The position numbers were made by a program, and so were the translations under genes. From assembly GCA_020249265.1 (NCBI GenBank), contig JADCGA010000001.1:372001-436000 (forward strand): a DNA stretch of 64,000 nucleotides. The letters are read 5' to 3'. The DNA comes from Roseomonas sp. (GTDB lineage: Bacteria > Pseudomonadota > Alphaproteobacteria > Acetobacterales > Acetobacteraceae). Within the stretch, counting starts at the first letter, position 1; the number at the start of each line of letters is the position of its first letter. Below the pieces are notes generated by a model that was given only the letters and a program-made list of their open reading frames with translations, had not been told where the DNA came from and did not search any database. Below, piece after piece: positions 17,787 to 27,143 of this stretch.

Positions 17787-17910
17787 GTTGGACCAATTCT
17801 TCGCCAGAGCAATAACCCCCACATGGCCGCACGCCAAGCGCCCTCGACGGCCAAAATCTCCTTCGCGTCAAGGTTGCGCCAAGGGGAAGGGGCGGCGTAA
17901 TAGCTTGTCC

Positions 17911-19065
17911 ATGAGCCAAGCCATCGCCCCGCTGCCCGATGTGGACCATCTGGCCGCCATCTTCCCGGATGGTCTGGCGCTGGAATGCGGCGCGGTCGTG
18001 GCACCCCTCAACGTGGCCTATCGTACCTATGGGCGTTTGAATGCGGCGGCCAGTAATGCCGTGCTGATCTGCCACGCGCTGACGGGCGATCAATATGTTG
18101 CCGAAACCCACCCCATCACCGGCAAGCCAGGCTGGTGGGAAAACATCATCGGCCCCGGCCGGCCCTTGGATACGGATCGCTACTTCCTGGTTTGCGCCAA
18201 TGTGCTCGGCGGCTGCATGGGTTCCACCGGGCCGCGCAGTGAAATGACCGATGCGGCAGGGCGCGGGCTTGGCCGGCCTTGGGGCACGGATTTTCCTTCC
18301 GTCACCATTCGCGACATGGTGCGCGCGCAAAAGCGCCTGATGGAAAAGCTTGGGATCAGCCGCTGGCTTGCCGTGATTGGCGGGTCCATGGGTGGCATGC
18401 AGGTGCTGGAATGGGCCGCGACCTATCCGGAAGCGGTCTATGCTGCCGCCCCTATCGCCACGGCAGCGCATCATTCGGCGCAAAATATCGCCTTTCATGA
18501 AGTGGGCCGCGCGGCCATCCATTCCGATCCTGATTGGCAGGGCGGGCGCTATTGGGAAAGCGGCATCATCCCAGCCAAGGGCCTGTCTGTTGCGCGCATG
18601 GTCGCCCACATCACCTATCTTTCCGAAAAGGCGCTAACGCGGAAATTCGGCCGGCGGCTGCGCGGCGCCTCGGCGCTGACCTTCCTTGAAGATGTGTTTG
18701 AGGTGGAGAGCTATCTCCGCCATCAGGGCTCCACCTTTGTGCGCCGCTTTGATGCCAATTCCTACCTGACCATCACCCGCGCCATGGATTTCTTTGACCT
18801 GGCGGCTGATCATGAAGGTGATCTGGCAAAGGCCTTTCGCGGGACCGGGACCCGGTTTTTTGTGGCGTCCTTCAATAGTGATTGGCTGTTCCCCACCAGT
18901 GAAAGCCGCAGCCTGGTGCGTGCGCTGAACATGGCCGCGGCCAATGTCAGCTTTGTCGAAATTGACAGCGACAAGGGCCATGACGCCTTCCTATTGGAAG
19001 AACCTGATTTCCATCGCGCGCTTGGCGGTTTCCTCGCCGGTTGCGCTGAACGCCTTGGGGTTTAG
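17911..19065 (+). CDS. metX: Homoserine O-acyltransferase MetX
   Basis: A 384-residue alpha/beta-hydrolase-fold acyltransferase that activates homoserine for methionine synthesis. Motifs: [15 protein letters not shown] (oxyanion strand), [30 protein letters not shown] with the nucleophile Ser, and [12 protein letters not shown] with the catalytic His. The length equals the family. The ATG at 17911 (MSQAIAPLP) is chosen although the frame is open upstream to 17758, because that part overlaps the divergent mutase gene. Whether it uses acetyl- or succinyl-CoA cannot be told reliably by eye. Confidence 0.94.
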   Translation: MSQAIAPLPDVDHLAAIFPDGLALECGAVVAPLNVAYRTYGRLNAAASNAVLICHALTGDQYVAETHPITGKPGWWENIIGPGRPLDTDRYFLVCANVLGGCMGSTGPRSEMTDAAGRGLGRPWGTDFPSVTIRDMVRAQKRLMEKLGISRWLAVIGGSMGGMQVLEWAATYPEAVYAAAPIATAAHHSAQNIAFHEVGRAAIHSDPDWQGGRYWESGIIPAKGLSVARMVAHITYLSEKALTRKFGRRLRGASALTFLEDVFEVESYLRHQGSTFVRRFDANSYLTITRAMDFFDLAADHEGDLAKAFRGTGTRFFVASFNSDWLFPTSESRSLVRALNMAAANVSFVEIDSDKGHDAFLLEEPDFHRALGGFLAGCAERLGV

Positions 19066-19068
19066 CCT

Positions 19069-19716
19069 ATGGCCATGGATGGCGTTCAATATGTCGCGAA
19101 AAATATGCGGCTTGATCTTCGCCTGATCGCGGAGATGATTGCGCATGACGCGCGCGTACTTGATATCGGCTGTGGCGATGGCGCGCTGATTGAATATCTG
19201 GCGCGGGAAAAACGCGCCGATGCACGTGGCATCGAAATTGACATGACGCAGGTGACCAAAGCGGTCTCCTCCGGGCTTGCCGTCATTCATGGCGATGCGG
19301 ATAATGATCTGGCCTTCTACCCCGATGGCGCCTTTGATTATGTGGTGCTGTCACGCACGCTACAGGCCGTGGAAAAGCCGCGCGAAGTGCTGCGCCAATT
19401 GCTGCGCATCGGGCGGCACGCGATTGTGTCCTTCCCCAATTTTGGCCATTGGCAGATGCGCTGGCGGTTGCTGTGGGGCGGGCGCATGCCAGATACGGAA
19501 ACCTGGAACCGGCCTTGGTACGAAACGCCCAATATCCACCCCTGCACGATTACGGATTTCACCGCGCTCTGCGCGCTGGATGGCTATGCGGTGGAACGCT
19601 GGCTGGCGGTGGATGAACAGGGGCTGAGGGCGCCATGGCGGCGGTCATTAAGGCTCGCCAATCTATTCGGGGAGCAGGCGCTATTCATGCTGCGCCGGGC
19701 CGGGCCTGGGGCCTGA
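19069..19716 (+). CDS. metW: Methionine biosynthesis protein MetW
   Basis: A 215-residue SAM-dependent-methyltransferase-fold protein that partners MetX in homoserine acylation in many proteobacteria. It contains RVLDIGCGDGALIEYL (SAM motif I), VLSRTLQAVEKPREVLRQLL, and SFPNFGHWQMRWRLLWGGRMP, which is diagnostic of MetW. It starts 3 bases after the metX stop, which is the conserved metXW operon. Confidence 0.95.
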   Translation: MAMDGVQYVAKNMRLDLRLIAEMIAHDARVLDIGCGDGALIEYLAREKRADARGIEIDMTQVTKAVSSGLAVIHGDADNDLAFYPDGAFDYVVLSRTLQAVEKPREVLRQLLRIGRHAIVSFPNFGHWQMRWRLLWGGRMPDTETWNRPWYETPNIHPCTITDFTALCALDGYAVERWLAVDEQGLRAPWRRSLRLANLFGEQALFMLRRAGPGA

Positions 19717-19733
19717 CCCGGGCGATCATGCAC

Positions 19734-20210
19734 CTATTCGACCGGCGCGAGGCTCTTGATCAGGTCAAAAACCCGCTTGCGCACAGCCGGGTCGGTGATG
19801 CGGTAATAGGCGCGCACCAGTTCAAGCGTTTCGCGCTTGTTCATATTGTCGTCTTCAAACCCGTTCTGCGCTTCGGCTAAGCCATAAAGCGGCGCGCGGC
19901 TGCGCACCGCGACATTGCCGCCCATTTCCGGGGGAAGATCATCGAAAAAGAAGCCGATCGGCACATCCAGCACCCGGGCCAGATCGAAAAGCCGACTGGC
20001 GCCGATGCGGTTGACGCCGCGCTCATATTTTTGCACTTGCTGGAACGTCAGGCCCAGCGCGTCGCCCAGCTTCTCCTGGCTCATGCCAAGCAGCGTGCGG
20101 CGCAAGCGAACCCGGGAGCCTACATGGGCATCAATCGGGCTCGCCCGATGCTCACGATCAACCTTGGCGCCCGGTTCATCGATCTCATTCATCGCAACTA
20201 CCGATTTCAT
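19734..20210 (-). CDS. XRE-family transcriptional regulator
   Basis: A 158-residue DNA-binding protein with a Cro/C1-type helix-turn-helix at about residues 30-85 (VGSRVRLRRTLLGMSQEKLG, then LTFQQVQKYERGVNRIGASR). A C-terminal helical tail (ETLELVRAYYRITDPAVRKR) is common in alphaproteobacterial members. The ATG at 20208-20210 has GAGGAAAG at ideal spacing. The track is convergent with metW (17 bases) and its upstream region is unusually AT-rich. It sits next to lnt, as in related genomes. The target is unknown. Confidence 0.86.
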   Translation of the reverse strand: MKSVVAMNEIDEPGAKVDREHRASPIDAHVGSRVRLRRTLLGMSQEKLGDALGLTFQQVQKYERGVNRIGASRLFDLARVLDVPIGFFFDDLPPEMGGNVAVRSRAPLYGLAEAQNGFEDDNMNKRETLELVRAYYRITDPAVRKRVFDLIKSLAPVE

Positions 20211-20243
20211 ATCTTTCCTCTTCTTTGCCACGAAGGCAACCAA

Positions 20244-20418
20244 TGCGCGTCATCTCAGATACGCTTTGAGATTTTGGTTGCATACGGCATTGCAAACCTA
20301 TCCCCACTAGCGATTGAAACAAGTTGAAGATACCTTAAGGAGCAAGAAATGGCTACAAGTTTTTCTTAATTCTCAAAAAATAAACAAACTTTTCCTTTTC
20401 TCACGCAAAACGAGAAAA
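20244..20418. promoter_or_regulatory. AT-rich intergenic region upstream of the XRE regulator
   Basis: This 175-base gap stands out from the GC-rich surroundings, especially 20340-20412 with runs of A and T. It is probably the promoter of the minus-strand regulator, with autoregulatory sites. On the plus strand a six-residue ORF (20349-20369, MATSFS) follows a perfect AAGGAG at a good distance. Whether it is translated is unknown. Confidence 0.4.
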
Positions 20419-21951
20419 CTACCGTTGATCTCTTCCCGACAAAATCCACCCCAGGATGAAAATCGCAAATGACAAGCTGAAGGAAATAGCCAAACCAAGC
20501 TCAGCATAGATGGTCGGCGCACGCGGCGCTGGCAGAGGCGCCCGAATATTCGCCGATTCGCCCAAGGGACCGCGCGTTACCAAGCGCCCGCGCGCATCGA
20601 ATACCGCCGAAACCCCCGTTTGCGCCGCGCGCGCGAGCGGCAGGCCTTCTTCCACGGCGCGCAGCCGCGCTGACGCCAGATGCTGCCAGGGGCCGGCTGT
20701 AATGCCGAACCACGCATCATTCGTCACATTCACAATCCAGGCAGGCCGCCGTGCCGGCATGATCCTGCCGGTGAAAATCACCTCATAGCAAATCAGCCCG
20801 ACAAACGGCGGCAGCCAGCCTGCCACCACCCGGCGCCTTTCCTCGGCCGGGGTGAAATCGCGCGAGCTTTGCACAAGCCGGATCGGCAAAAGCCCCCTGA
20901 AGGGCATGAATTCGCCAAAGGGCACCAGGTTCATCTTGTCGGTCACCGCCAGCACCTCAGTATCGGGGCCAATCACGGCAAGGCTATTGAACAAATCCCG
21001 CGCCTGGCCTTCCGGCGTAAAGTCACCGCGCACGGTACCGGTCAGCAGCAGGGCATTTTGCGGCAGGGCGCCGGCCACCAATTGCCGCGCTTCCCGGTCA
21101 TTGGGCAGCAGAAAGGGTACGGCGGTTTCCGGCCAGATCACCGCTAGCCGATGCCCGGGCGGCAGATCGCGCAGCGCGGCCACCGCCGCATCACGTGTCG
21201 CTTCCACATAGCGGCGCAAGATCGCCACGCGGGATTCCTCGCGCCACTTCACTTCCTGCGCGATATTGCCTTGCACAATAAGCAGTCCAACCGGCTGCGG
21301 CTCAGGTTCCGGCGCCCAAAGCCGGGCGAAGCCGAAGGCGCCGCAAAAGGCGAGTGCGGCCACGCCGCCCAGAAAGGCACGCCGATTCAAAATAGGCGTC
21401 GCCGCCACCAGGAGCGTAATGAGTGACAATCCATGCACGCCAATCATCGCTGCCATTTGGATGGGCAGCGCATCAAAGGCCCAAACCGTTCCCATCAAAT
21501 TCCAGGGAAAACCCGTCAGGATTTCGCCGCGCAGCAATTCAAAGCCAACAAACGCGCCAGCAAAAACCAGCACGCGCGGCCAGCCAGGCCTGGCACCCCA
21601 GGCAATCGCCGCCGGGCCGGCGACAAAAAACGCCAGCGGCAGGGCCAGCGCCGGCACCGCAATCGGCACCAGCCACCAATAGCGCGCCACATCGGTAAGT
21701 ATGGCCGAGGTGATCCAGTAAAGCCCGCCCAGGAAAAACCCGAAGCCCCAGGCAAAGCCGATCCAAAAAGCGCCAGTCCAGCTTGCTGCCGCGCCGATCA
21801 TGACAAGCAGCCCCGGAATGGCGAGAAACAGCGCCGGGATGATATGCAAAGGCGGCAGGGCCAGCACCGCCAGCATGCCTAGCCCGAAAGCGGTGACCAT
21901 GGCGCGCCAGCCACGCCGCAGCCCAAGGGCATTCCAGAGCCGCCCAATCAC
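20419..21951 (-). CDS. lnt: Apolipoprotein N-acyltransferase
   Basis: A 510-residue inner-membrane enzyme adding the third acyl chain to lipoproteins. About six N-terminal TM helices are followed by the nitrilase-like periplasmic domain, with the catalytic triad visible as Glu in LAVIWPETAVPFLLP, Lys in VTDKMNLVPFGEFMPF, and Cys in FVGLICYEVIF. A C-terminal TM helix (AISFSLSFAIFILGWIL) closes the protein. It lies 12 bases downstream of the corC-like gene in the conserved miaB-phoH-ybeY-corC-lnt order. Confidence 0.95.
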   Translation of the reverse strand: MIGRLWNALGLRRGWRAMVTAFGLGMLAVLALPPLHIIPALFLAIPGLLVMIGAAASWTGAFWIGFAWGFGFFLGGLYWITSAILTDVARYWWLVPIAVPALALPLAFFVAGPAAIAWGARPGWPRVLVFAGAFVGFELLRGEILTGFPWNLMGTVWAFDALPIQMAAMIGVHGLSLITLLVAATPILNRRAFLGGVAALAFCGAFGFARLWAPEPEPQPVGLLIVQGNIAQEVKWREESRVAILRRYVEATRDAAVAALRDLPPGHRLAVIWPETAVPFLLPNDREARQLVAGALPQNALLLTGTVRGDFTPEGQARDLFNSLAVIGPDTEVLAVTDKMNLVPFGEFMPFRGLLPIRLVQSSRDFTPAEERRRVVAGWLPPFVGLICYEVIFTGRIMPARRPAWIVNVTNDAWFGITAGPWQHLASARLRAVEEGLPLARAAQTGVSAVFDARGRLVTRGPLGESANIRAPLPAPRAPTIYAELGLAISFSLSFAIFILGWILSGRDQR

Positions 21952-21963
21952 GCTTGCGCTTTC

Positions 21964-22860
21964 CTATTCCGCCGCGACGCGCGGAGTGGCGCCGGGGCGG
22001 CGGACACGAAGCCGGCGAATGCGGCGCGGATCAGCTTCCAAGATCCGGAATTCAAGCCCCGAGGGATGGGACACCAATTCCCCCTTCGCCGGCACGCGCC
22101 CCGCCAGTGTGAAGACAAGCCCGCCCACCGTATCAATATCGGCGGCGCGTTCCTCATCCGTCAGCACGGTGCCAAGCCTTGCCTCAAAGGCCGCGATCGG
22201 CGTGCGCGCATCCAGATCAAGCGCGCCATCGGGGCGTTCGGTGATCTGCTGCGCCTGTTCCTCATCATGTTCGTCGCTGATATCGCCAACGATGGTCTCA
22301 ACCAGATCCTCAATGGTGATCAACCCATCAATGCCGCCATATTCATCCACCACCAGCGCCATATGCACCCGCGCCTGGCGCATTTGCAAAAGCAGATCGA
22401 GCACGGGGATGGATGGCACCACGAAAAGTGGCCGGCGCAGAATGGCAGCCAGCGAGAATTCCGCCTCCTTACCGATAGAAGCAAAGACATCCTTGATATG
22501 GACCATGCCCACAATGTCATCCAGGCTACCGCGATAAATCGGATAGCGGCTATGACCTTCGGTCTGGATCAGCGCGATGGTTTCGGTCAAGGAATGGCTT
22601 TCCGGGATCGCCATGATATCGGCGCGCGGCACCATCACATCATAAGCGGTAATGCCGCGCAGCCGGAGAACATTGCCAAGCAGCGCGCGTTCTTCCGCAT
22701 CCAGGCTGGCCGCCGGACCATCGCCCTTGCTGGCCTCGGTTGGGGCTTCCTGGCGTTCGATCAGTTCTTCCACCTGATCGCGAATGGATTCCGCTTCCTT
22801 GCGGCGCAGCATGCCCTGGATTTTCCAGAACAGGCCGGGTCTTTGGCCGGCGTCGCTCAT
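21964..22860 (-). CDS. corC: CBS-domain hemolysin/CorC-type protein
   Basis: A 298-residue cytosolic protein with a CBS pair at about residues 75-190 (YDVMVPRADIMAIPES, SRYPIYRGSLDDIVGMVHIK, ALVVDEYGGIDGLITIEDLV). A C-terminal CorC/HlyC domain follows (IDTVGGLVFTLAGRVPAKGE). There are no TM segments, as expected of the CorC class linked to divalent cation efflux. It overlaps ybeY by four bases (ATGA). Confidence 0.9.
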   Translation of the reverse strand: MSDAGQRPGLFWKIQGMLRRKEAESIRDQVEELIERQEAPTEASKGDGPAASLDAEERALLGNVLRLRGITAYDVMVPRADIMAIPESHSLTETIALIQTEGHSRYPIYRGSLDDIVGMVHIKDVFASIGKEAEFSLAAILRRPLFVVPSIPVLDLLLQMRQARVHMALVVDEYGGIDGLITIEDLVETIVGDISDEHDEEQAQQITERPDGALDLDARTPIAAFEARLGTVLTDEERAADIDTVGGLVFTLAGRVPAKGELVSHPSGLEFRILEADPRRIRRLRVRRPGATPRVAAE

Positions 22861-23384
22861 GTCGCGCCCCGCCAGGGATTGGGCAGGCCAAGCCGGCGCA
22901 TCACGCGCGCTTCGGCGCGTTCCATGCGTCGCGCCTCACCGGCTTGCAAATGATCATGCCCGGCCAGATGCAAGGCGCCATGCGCCACAAGATGCGCGAA
23001 ATGCGCGGCGACGCGCCGCCCAGCGCCGCGCGCTTCACGCCGCACCACGCCAAGCGCCAAAGCGACATCGCCCAGATAACCCGGCATCCCGCCGGGGAAG
23101 GACAGCACATTGGTCGGCTTCGCCTTGGCGCGATGCCGGCCATTCATCTGCTTCACCGCCCTGTCATTGGCGAGAAACACGGTCACAGCGCCCTGCGCCC
23201 CTGCTTCAAGCAGCGCGGCATGGGCGGCGCGGCGCGCCAGCGCCTCAGGCCGCTTAATGCTGGCGCGCCAGCCTGGCGCTGCCAGGATCACGGAGATGTC
23301 AACGCTCTCCGCCGATCCGTTCCGAAGCCCAGCCGAGGCACCCTTGCGGCGCCCCTGGCCGGGACGGCTACTTCCCGGTTCCAT
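22857..23384 (-). CDS. ybeY: Endoribonuclease YbeY
   Basis: A 175-residue metal-dependent endoribonuclease for 16S rRNA 3' maturation and ribosome quality control. The zinc motif AHLVAHGALHLAGHDH fits HGxLHLxGHDH, preceded by TNVLSFPGG, a family signature. The ATG at 23384 (MEPGSSRPG) has AAGGAG directly upstream and overlaps the phoH end by 17 bases. The longer frame upstream to 23426 lacks similarity. Confidence 0.94.
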   Translation of the reverse strand: MEPGSSRPGQGRRKGASAGLRNGSAESVDISVILAAPGWRASIKRPEALARRAAHAALLEAGAQGAVTVFLANDRAVKQMNGRHRAKAKPTNVLSFPGGMPGYLGDVALALGVVRREARGAGRRVAAHFAHLVAHGALHLAGHDHLQAGEARRMERAEARVMRRLGLPNPWRGAT

Positions 23385-24414
23385 TCTTCTCCTTCTTCGC
23401 CCGGTTCTGATCATCGGCCCGCCCATAGGCGGCTACGATCCGGGCAACCAGCGGATGCCTTACCACATCCTGCTCAGAAAAGCGCGTAATCCCGATACCT
23501 TCAACGCCCGAGACGATGCCAAGCGCCTCCACCAGGCCAGAGGGCTGGTGCGGCGGCAGGTCAATCTGCGTGGGATCGCCGGTAATCACCATCCGGCTGC
23601 CCTCCCCCATACGGGTCAGGAACATCTTCATCTGGGCGGGGGTGGTATTCTGCGCCTCATCCAATATGGCGTAGCAATGGGCCAAGGTGCGACCGCGCAT
23701 GAAAGCCAAGGGCGCGATTTCGATCTCCCCCGCGGCGATGCGCCGCGCCACTTGTTCGGCGGGCAGCATATCGTGCAAAGCGTCGTAAAGCGGGCGGAGA
23801 TAGGGGTCCACCTTTTCCTTCATATCGCCCGGCAGGAACCCGAGTCTTTCGCCGGCCTCCACCGCAGGCCGGGACAGCACAATCCGGTCCACGCGGCCCG
23901 ATTGCAGCAGCGCAACACCCTGCGCCACTGCCAAATAGGTCTTGCCCGTCCCCGCCGGCCCAATGCCAAACACCATGTCGTTGCGGGAGAGCATATCAAT
24001 ATAGGCCGCCTGGGCCGCACTGCGGGGCACAATCGCGCCCTTGCGGGTGCGGATTGCTGGCAAATCCCGCAAGGGCAGGCGCGGTTCGCCCTGCGCCGCC
24101 CCGCCTTTAGCGAGCCTCAAAGCCGCTTCCACTTCCGCCGTGCCGACATGTTCCCCCCGTTCCAACCGTTTCCAAAGCGCCAACAAGGCCGCTTCCGCCA
24201 TTTCCGTCCGTGCCGCCCCGCCTGAGATGGCGATGCGATTGCCGCGTGAAGCCACGCGCACGCCAAGCACCTGTTCAATCCGCGCCAGATGACGATCATG
24301 TTCGCCATGCAGCAGGGGCAGCAGCGCATTGTCGTGGAATTCCAGCGTGATGGAACGCTGGTCACTGGATTGGCGCGGTTCCGCAGCGCGGAGGCCAGGG
24401 GTATGGATGTTCAA
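23368..24414 (-). CDS. phoH: PhoH-like ATPase
   Basis: A 348-residue PhoH/YbeZ-type ATPase. Walker A is [18 protein letters not shown], Walker B is [20 protein letters not shown], and [15 protein letters not shown] and [19 protein letters not shown] are family hallmarks. It works with YbeY in RNA metabolism. The start overlaps the miaB stop (ATGA). Confidence 0.95.
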   Translation of the reverse strand: MNIHTPGLRAAEPRQSSDQRSITLEFHDNALLPLLHGEHDRHLARIEQVLGVRVASRGNRIAISGGAARTEMAEAALLALWKRLERGEHVGTAEVEAALRLAKGGAAQGEPRLPLRDLPAIRTRKGAIVPRSAAQAAYIDMLSRNDMVFGIGPAGTGKTYLAVAQGVALLQSGRVDRIVLSRPAVEAGERLGFLPGDMKEKVDPYLRPLYDALHDMLPAEQVARRIAAGEIEIAPLAFMRGRTLAHCYAILDEAQNTTPAQMKMFLTRMGEGSRMVITGDPTQIDLPPHQPSGLVEALGIVSGVEGIGITRFSEQDVVRHPLVARIVAAYGRADDQNRAKKEKNGTGK

Positions 24415-25796
24415 GCGGCGTCTCTCTCCGATGCTTGGGGTTTGGAATCAGCGGGAAGCTCCCCACCGAGGGAATTGGGATTCGTGGTGGTGACTCGGAC
24501 CGTCACGATTTGGCCGGTGAGGTCCCCCGCAGCCGGGAAATGCACCGGCTGCAACCAGGGCGAACGCCCGGCCATTTGGCCCGGATGCCGCCCGGGGCCG
24601 GTCACCAGCACGGGGATGTCGAGCCCCATGCGGGTACGGTTGAAGGCATATTGCTGATCGCGCAGCAGCGCCTGGATTTCCCGTAGGCGTTCATCTGCCA
24701 GGGCTTCATCCACCATCCCCGCCATGCCAGCCGCCGGCGTGCCAGGGCGCGCGGAATAGCGGAAGGAAAAGGCTGAGGCGAAGCCGATATCCTGGATCAG
24801 TTTTAGCGTGGCGCGGTGATCCGCATCACTCTCACCCGGATGGCCTGCGATGAAATCGGAAGACAGCGCCAGATCAGGCCGCGCCGTGCGTAGCTTTTCG
24901 ATCAGCGCCAGATAATCCGCTACCGTATGCCCGCGGTTCATCATCTTCAGGATGCGATCCGACCCCGACTGAACCGGCAGATGCAAAAACGGCATCAGCG
25001 CCGGAATGTCGCGATGCGCCGCAATCAAATCATCGCCCATGTCGCGCGGGTGGGAGGTTGTGTAGCGCAAGCGATCAAGCCCAGGGATTTCAGCCAAGGC
25101 CAGCAAAAGCCGCGCGAGTGACCAAGCCCCGCCATCCGGCCCCTCGCCGTGATAGGCATTCACATTCTGCCCAAGCAAAGTGATTTCCCGCGCGCCCAAT
25201 GAAACCAGGCGCTTCGCTTCGGCAATCACCGCTGCCGCAGGGCGGGAATATTCCGCGCCGCGCGTATAGGGCACCACGCAAAAGGAACAGAATTTGTCGC
25301 AGCCTTCCTGTACCGTCAGGAAAGCGGTCACGCCCTGAGGCGCGGCCTGTTCCGGCAAATGATCGAATTTCCCATCCACCGGGAATTCGGTTTCAATCAC
25401 GGCACCCGCCGCGCGGGAGGCACGCGCCACCATCTCCGGCAGGCGATGATAGGATTGCGGCCCGAGCACGATATCCACCCAGGGGGCGCGGGCGGTGATT
25501 TCCGCCCCTTCGGCCTGGGCAACACAGCCAGCGACGGCGACGATCATGTCCCCACCCCGGGCGGCCTTGGCTTCGCGCAGCCGGCCCAGATCGGAAAACA
25601 CCTTCTCGGTCGCTTTCTCGCGGATATGGCAGGTATTGAGGATGACCATATCGGCATCCTTCGCCACTTCCGTGGGCGCATAGCCAAGGGGTGCCAGCAC
25701 ATTCGCCATGCGCGCGCTGTCATAAACATTCATCTGGCAACCCCAGGTGCGGATCAAAAGCCGCTTCCTTGGAGGGGTGCCCTGGCGATCGGTCAT
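24411..25796 (-). CDS. miaB: tRNA-2-methylthio-N6-dimethylallyladenosine synthase MiaB
   Basis: A 461-residue radical-SAM methylthiotransferase that modifies A37 in tRNAs reading UNN codons. The N-terminal UPF0004 domain has [16 protein letters not shown] and [14 protein letters not shown]. The radical-SAM motif CxxxCxxC is [17 protein letters not shown], and the C-terminal TRAM region is near residues 375-440. First gene of the cluster. The ATG at 25796 follows a 155-base gap behind plsC. Confidence 0.96.
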   Translation of the reverse strand: MTDRQGTPPRKRLLIRTWGCQMNVYDSARMANVLAPLGYAPTEVAKDADMVILNTCHIREKATEKVFSDLGRLREAKAARGGDMIVAVAGCVAQAEGAEITARAPWVDIVLGPQSYHRLPEMVARASRAAGAVIETEFPVDGKFDHLPEQAAPQGVTAFLTVQEGCDKFCSFCVVPYTRGAEYSRPAAAVIAEAKRLVSLGAREITLLGQNVNAYHGEGPDGGAWSLARLLLALAEIPGLDRLRYTTSHPRDMGDDLIAAHRDIPALMPFLHLPVQSGSDRILKMMNRGHTVADYLALIEKLRTARPDLALSSDFIAGHPGESDADHRATLKLIQDIGFASAFSFRYSARPGTPAAGMAGMVDEALADERLREIQALLRDQQYAFNRTRMGLDIPVLVTGPGRHPGQMAGRSPWLQPVHFPAAGDLTGQIVTVRVTTTNPNSLGGELPADSKPQASERDAA

Positions 25797-25951
25797 GAAA
25801 TCCAGGCCTCCGTCGCCCCAGCACGGGGCGAGACGGGGGAAATGAGCAGGTCGGCTGCGCTGGTCAAGCGCGCCAAGACCCGAAAGGGCGAATCAAGGTG
25901 CCAAAACCCATAACAACAACCTGGAGTCTCCCGCCGCGTCGGGTCAAGCGT

Positions 25952-26881
25952 TTAACGCGCCTCATTCAGGAAAAGCGGCGTTGCGGGGCGGTTCTGTCGC
26001 AATTGCGCCGCACCGGCCGCCACCACATCACTGACCGCCAGGGTCAGGGCCTTGCGATCGGGGATGGTGGCGGGGTCGGCCACTTCATGCAGCAGCACTG
26101 TCGCACGCGCCCCGGACCGGCGCGCGATGCGCCAGAAATGGGAGGCAATGTCCATATCCCCATACCAGGCAAAAAGCGGCCGATCCCGCCGGCAGGCCGG
26201 CAAGCCGCCCAAGCGGTCATAAACCAGCGATATCGGCTGCACCGCCTTGGCATCCGCCGCCGCCGCCAGAAAGGCAGAACGAAAAGGCAGGACCCGCGTG
26301 CCGTCATTGCTGGTGCCTTCGGCAAACAGGATAAGGCTATCGCCCGCCGCCAGCCTTTCGCGCATGGTATCGGCTTCACGTAGCACGGTGGAATTGCGCT
26401 TCCGGCTGACAAAGACCGTGCGGCCAAGCTTGGCGATAATGCCAACCACCGGCCATTCGCCCACTTCCGATTTCGCAACAAAGCTCGCGCGCAGGACCGA
26501 GCCCAGCACCAGAATATCAAGCCAGGAGGAATGATTGGGCAGGAACAGCGTGGCTGGCTTATCCGACATCTTCCCCACCACCTGCACCTTAAGTCCGATC
26601 AGCCAGCAGAGCACGCGATGATAGAAGCAGCCAAAGCTGATCTTGGCCTGGCCTGGCAGCAGCATCAGCACGGCTTGGATAGGAATGGCGATCAGCGTCC
26701 AGATCAGCGCGCTGATGATGCGCCTTATGGCGCGAATCCGCCCCCCAAGTGGGCGCGGTTCCATGATATCGCCCCAGGCTTCACCTGGCATGAAAGGCTT
26801 GAAGCGCAGCGGCTTTATGCGCATCTTACGACGCGGCTTCAGGGCTTCTTCCGGATTTCTTGCGACGAATTCCATGCGCAT
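25952..26881 (-). CDS. Lysophospholipid acyltransferase (1-acylglycerol-3-phosphate type)
   Basis: A 309-residue PlsC-family enzyme for phosphatidic acid synthesis at the inner membrane. The HX4D motif is LFLPNHSSWLDILVLG, the second motif LFAEGTSNDGTRVLPFRSAF carries the EGT block, and a hydrophobic segment (IISALIWTLIAIPIQAVLML) precedes them. An N-terminal basic extension of about 50 residues is longer than in E. coli PlsC. Two Met codons (26881, 26875) are possible starts and neither has a clear ribosome binding site. Confidence 0.87.
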   Translation of the reverse strand: MRMEFVARNPEEALKPRRKMRIKPLRFKPFMPGEAWGDIMEPRPLGGRIRAIRRIISALIWTLIAIPIQAVLMLLPGQAKISFGCFYHRVLCWLIGLKVQVVGKMSDKPATLFLPNHSSWLDILVLGSVLRASFVAKSEVGEWPVVGIIAKLGRTVFVSRKRNSTVLREADTMRERLAAGDSLILFAEGTSNDGTRVLPFRSAFLAAAADAKAVQPISLVYDRLGGLPACRRDRPLFAWYGDMDIASHFWRIARRSGARATVLLHEVADPATIPDRKALTLAVSDVVAAGAAQLRQNRPATPLFLNEAR

Positions 26882-27008
26882 CGGATAGCTTGGCGCGCGT
26901 GGCGCCGCAATGACGCTTTGGCGACGATTGCGTGAAACTCGGGTCTGGAAGGTTGCGCCTGGCCGCCAATTGATCCCGTTTTGCGGCGCATGGCTTGGCA
27001 GGGCCAGA

Positions 27009-27023
27009 TGTTATGTTATATCA
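27009..27023. promoter_or_regulatory. Candidate Zur box
   Basis: TGTTATG-T-TATATCA is an imperfect 7-1-7 palindrome (5 of 7 positions pair) resembling the alphaproteobacterial Zur consensus of ATGTTATAACAT type. It sits immediately upstream of the small ORF and znuC, the expected place for zinc repression. Assigned by eye only. Confidence 0.55.
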
Positions 27024-27029
27024 ATGCTG

Positions 27030-27143
27030 ATGTCTTTCCCGAACCCCCTTGCGCTTTCTGCCGGCATTGCAGCGCGGCTTGGCCTTTCGGCCCTGCTTGC
27101 CGCCCTGCTGTGGGCCGGGGTTGCCTGGGCGCTTGCGACATGA
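27030..27143 (+). CDS. Small membrane leader protein upstream of znuC
   Basis: A 37-residue ORF (39 if the ATG at 27024 is used): MSFPNPLALSAGIAARLGLS, then a hydrophobic stretch AALLWAGVAWALA. It reads as a short single-pass membrane peptide. Its stop overlaps the znuC ATG (ATGA), so znuC, which has no ribosome binding site of its own, may depend on its translation. It begins almost at the putative Zur box, so the mRNA may be leaderless. No known family was recognised. Confidence 0.45.
   Translation: MSFPNPLALSAGIAARLGLSALLAALLWAGVAWALAT

Noticed and set aside
17787-17910. Possible SAM-type riboswitch in front of metX
   Set aside because: SAM-II and related motifs are common before alphaproteobacterial metX, but the conserved core sequences are not visible in this 124-base gap.
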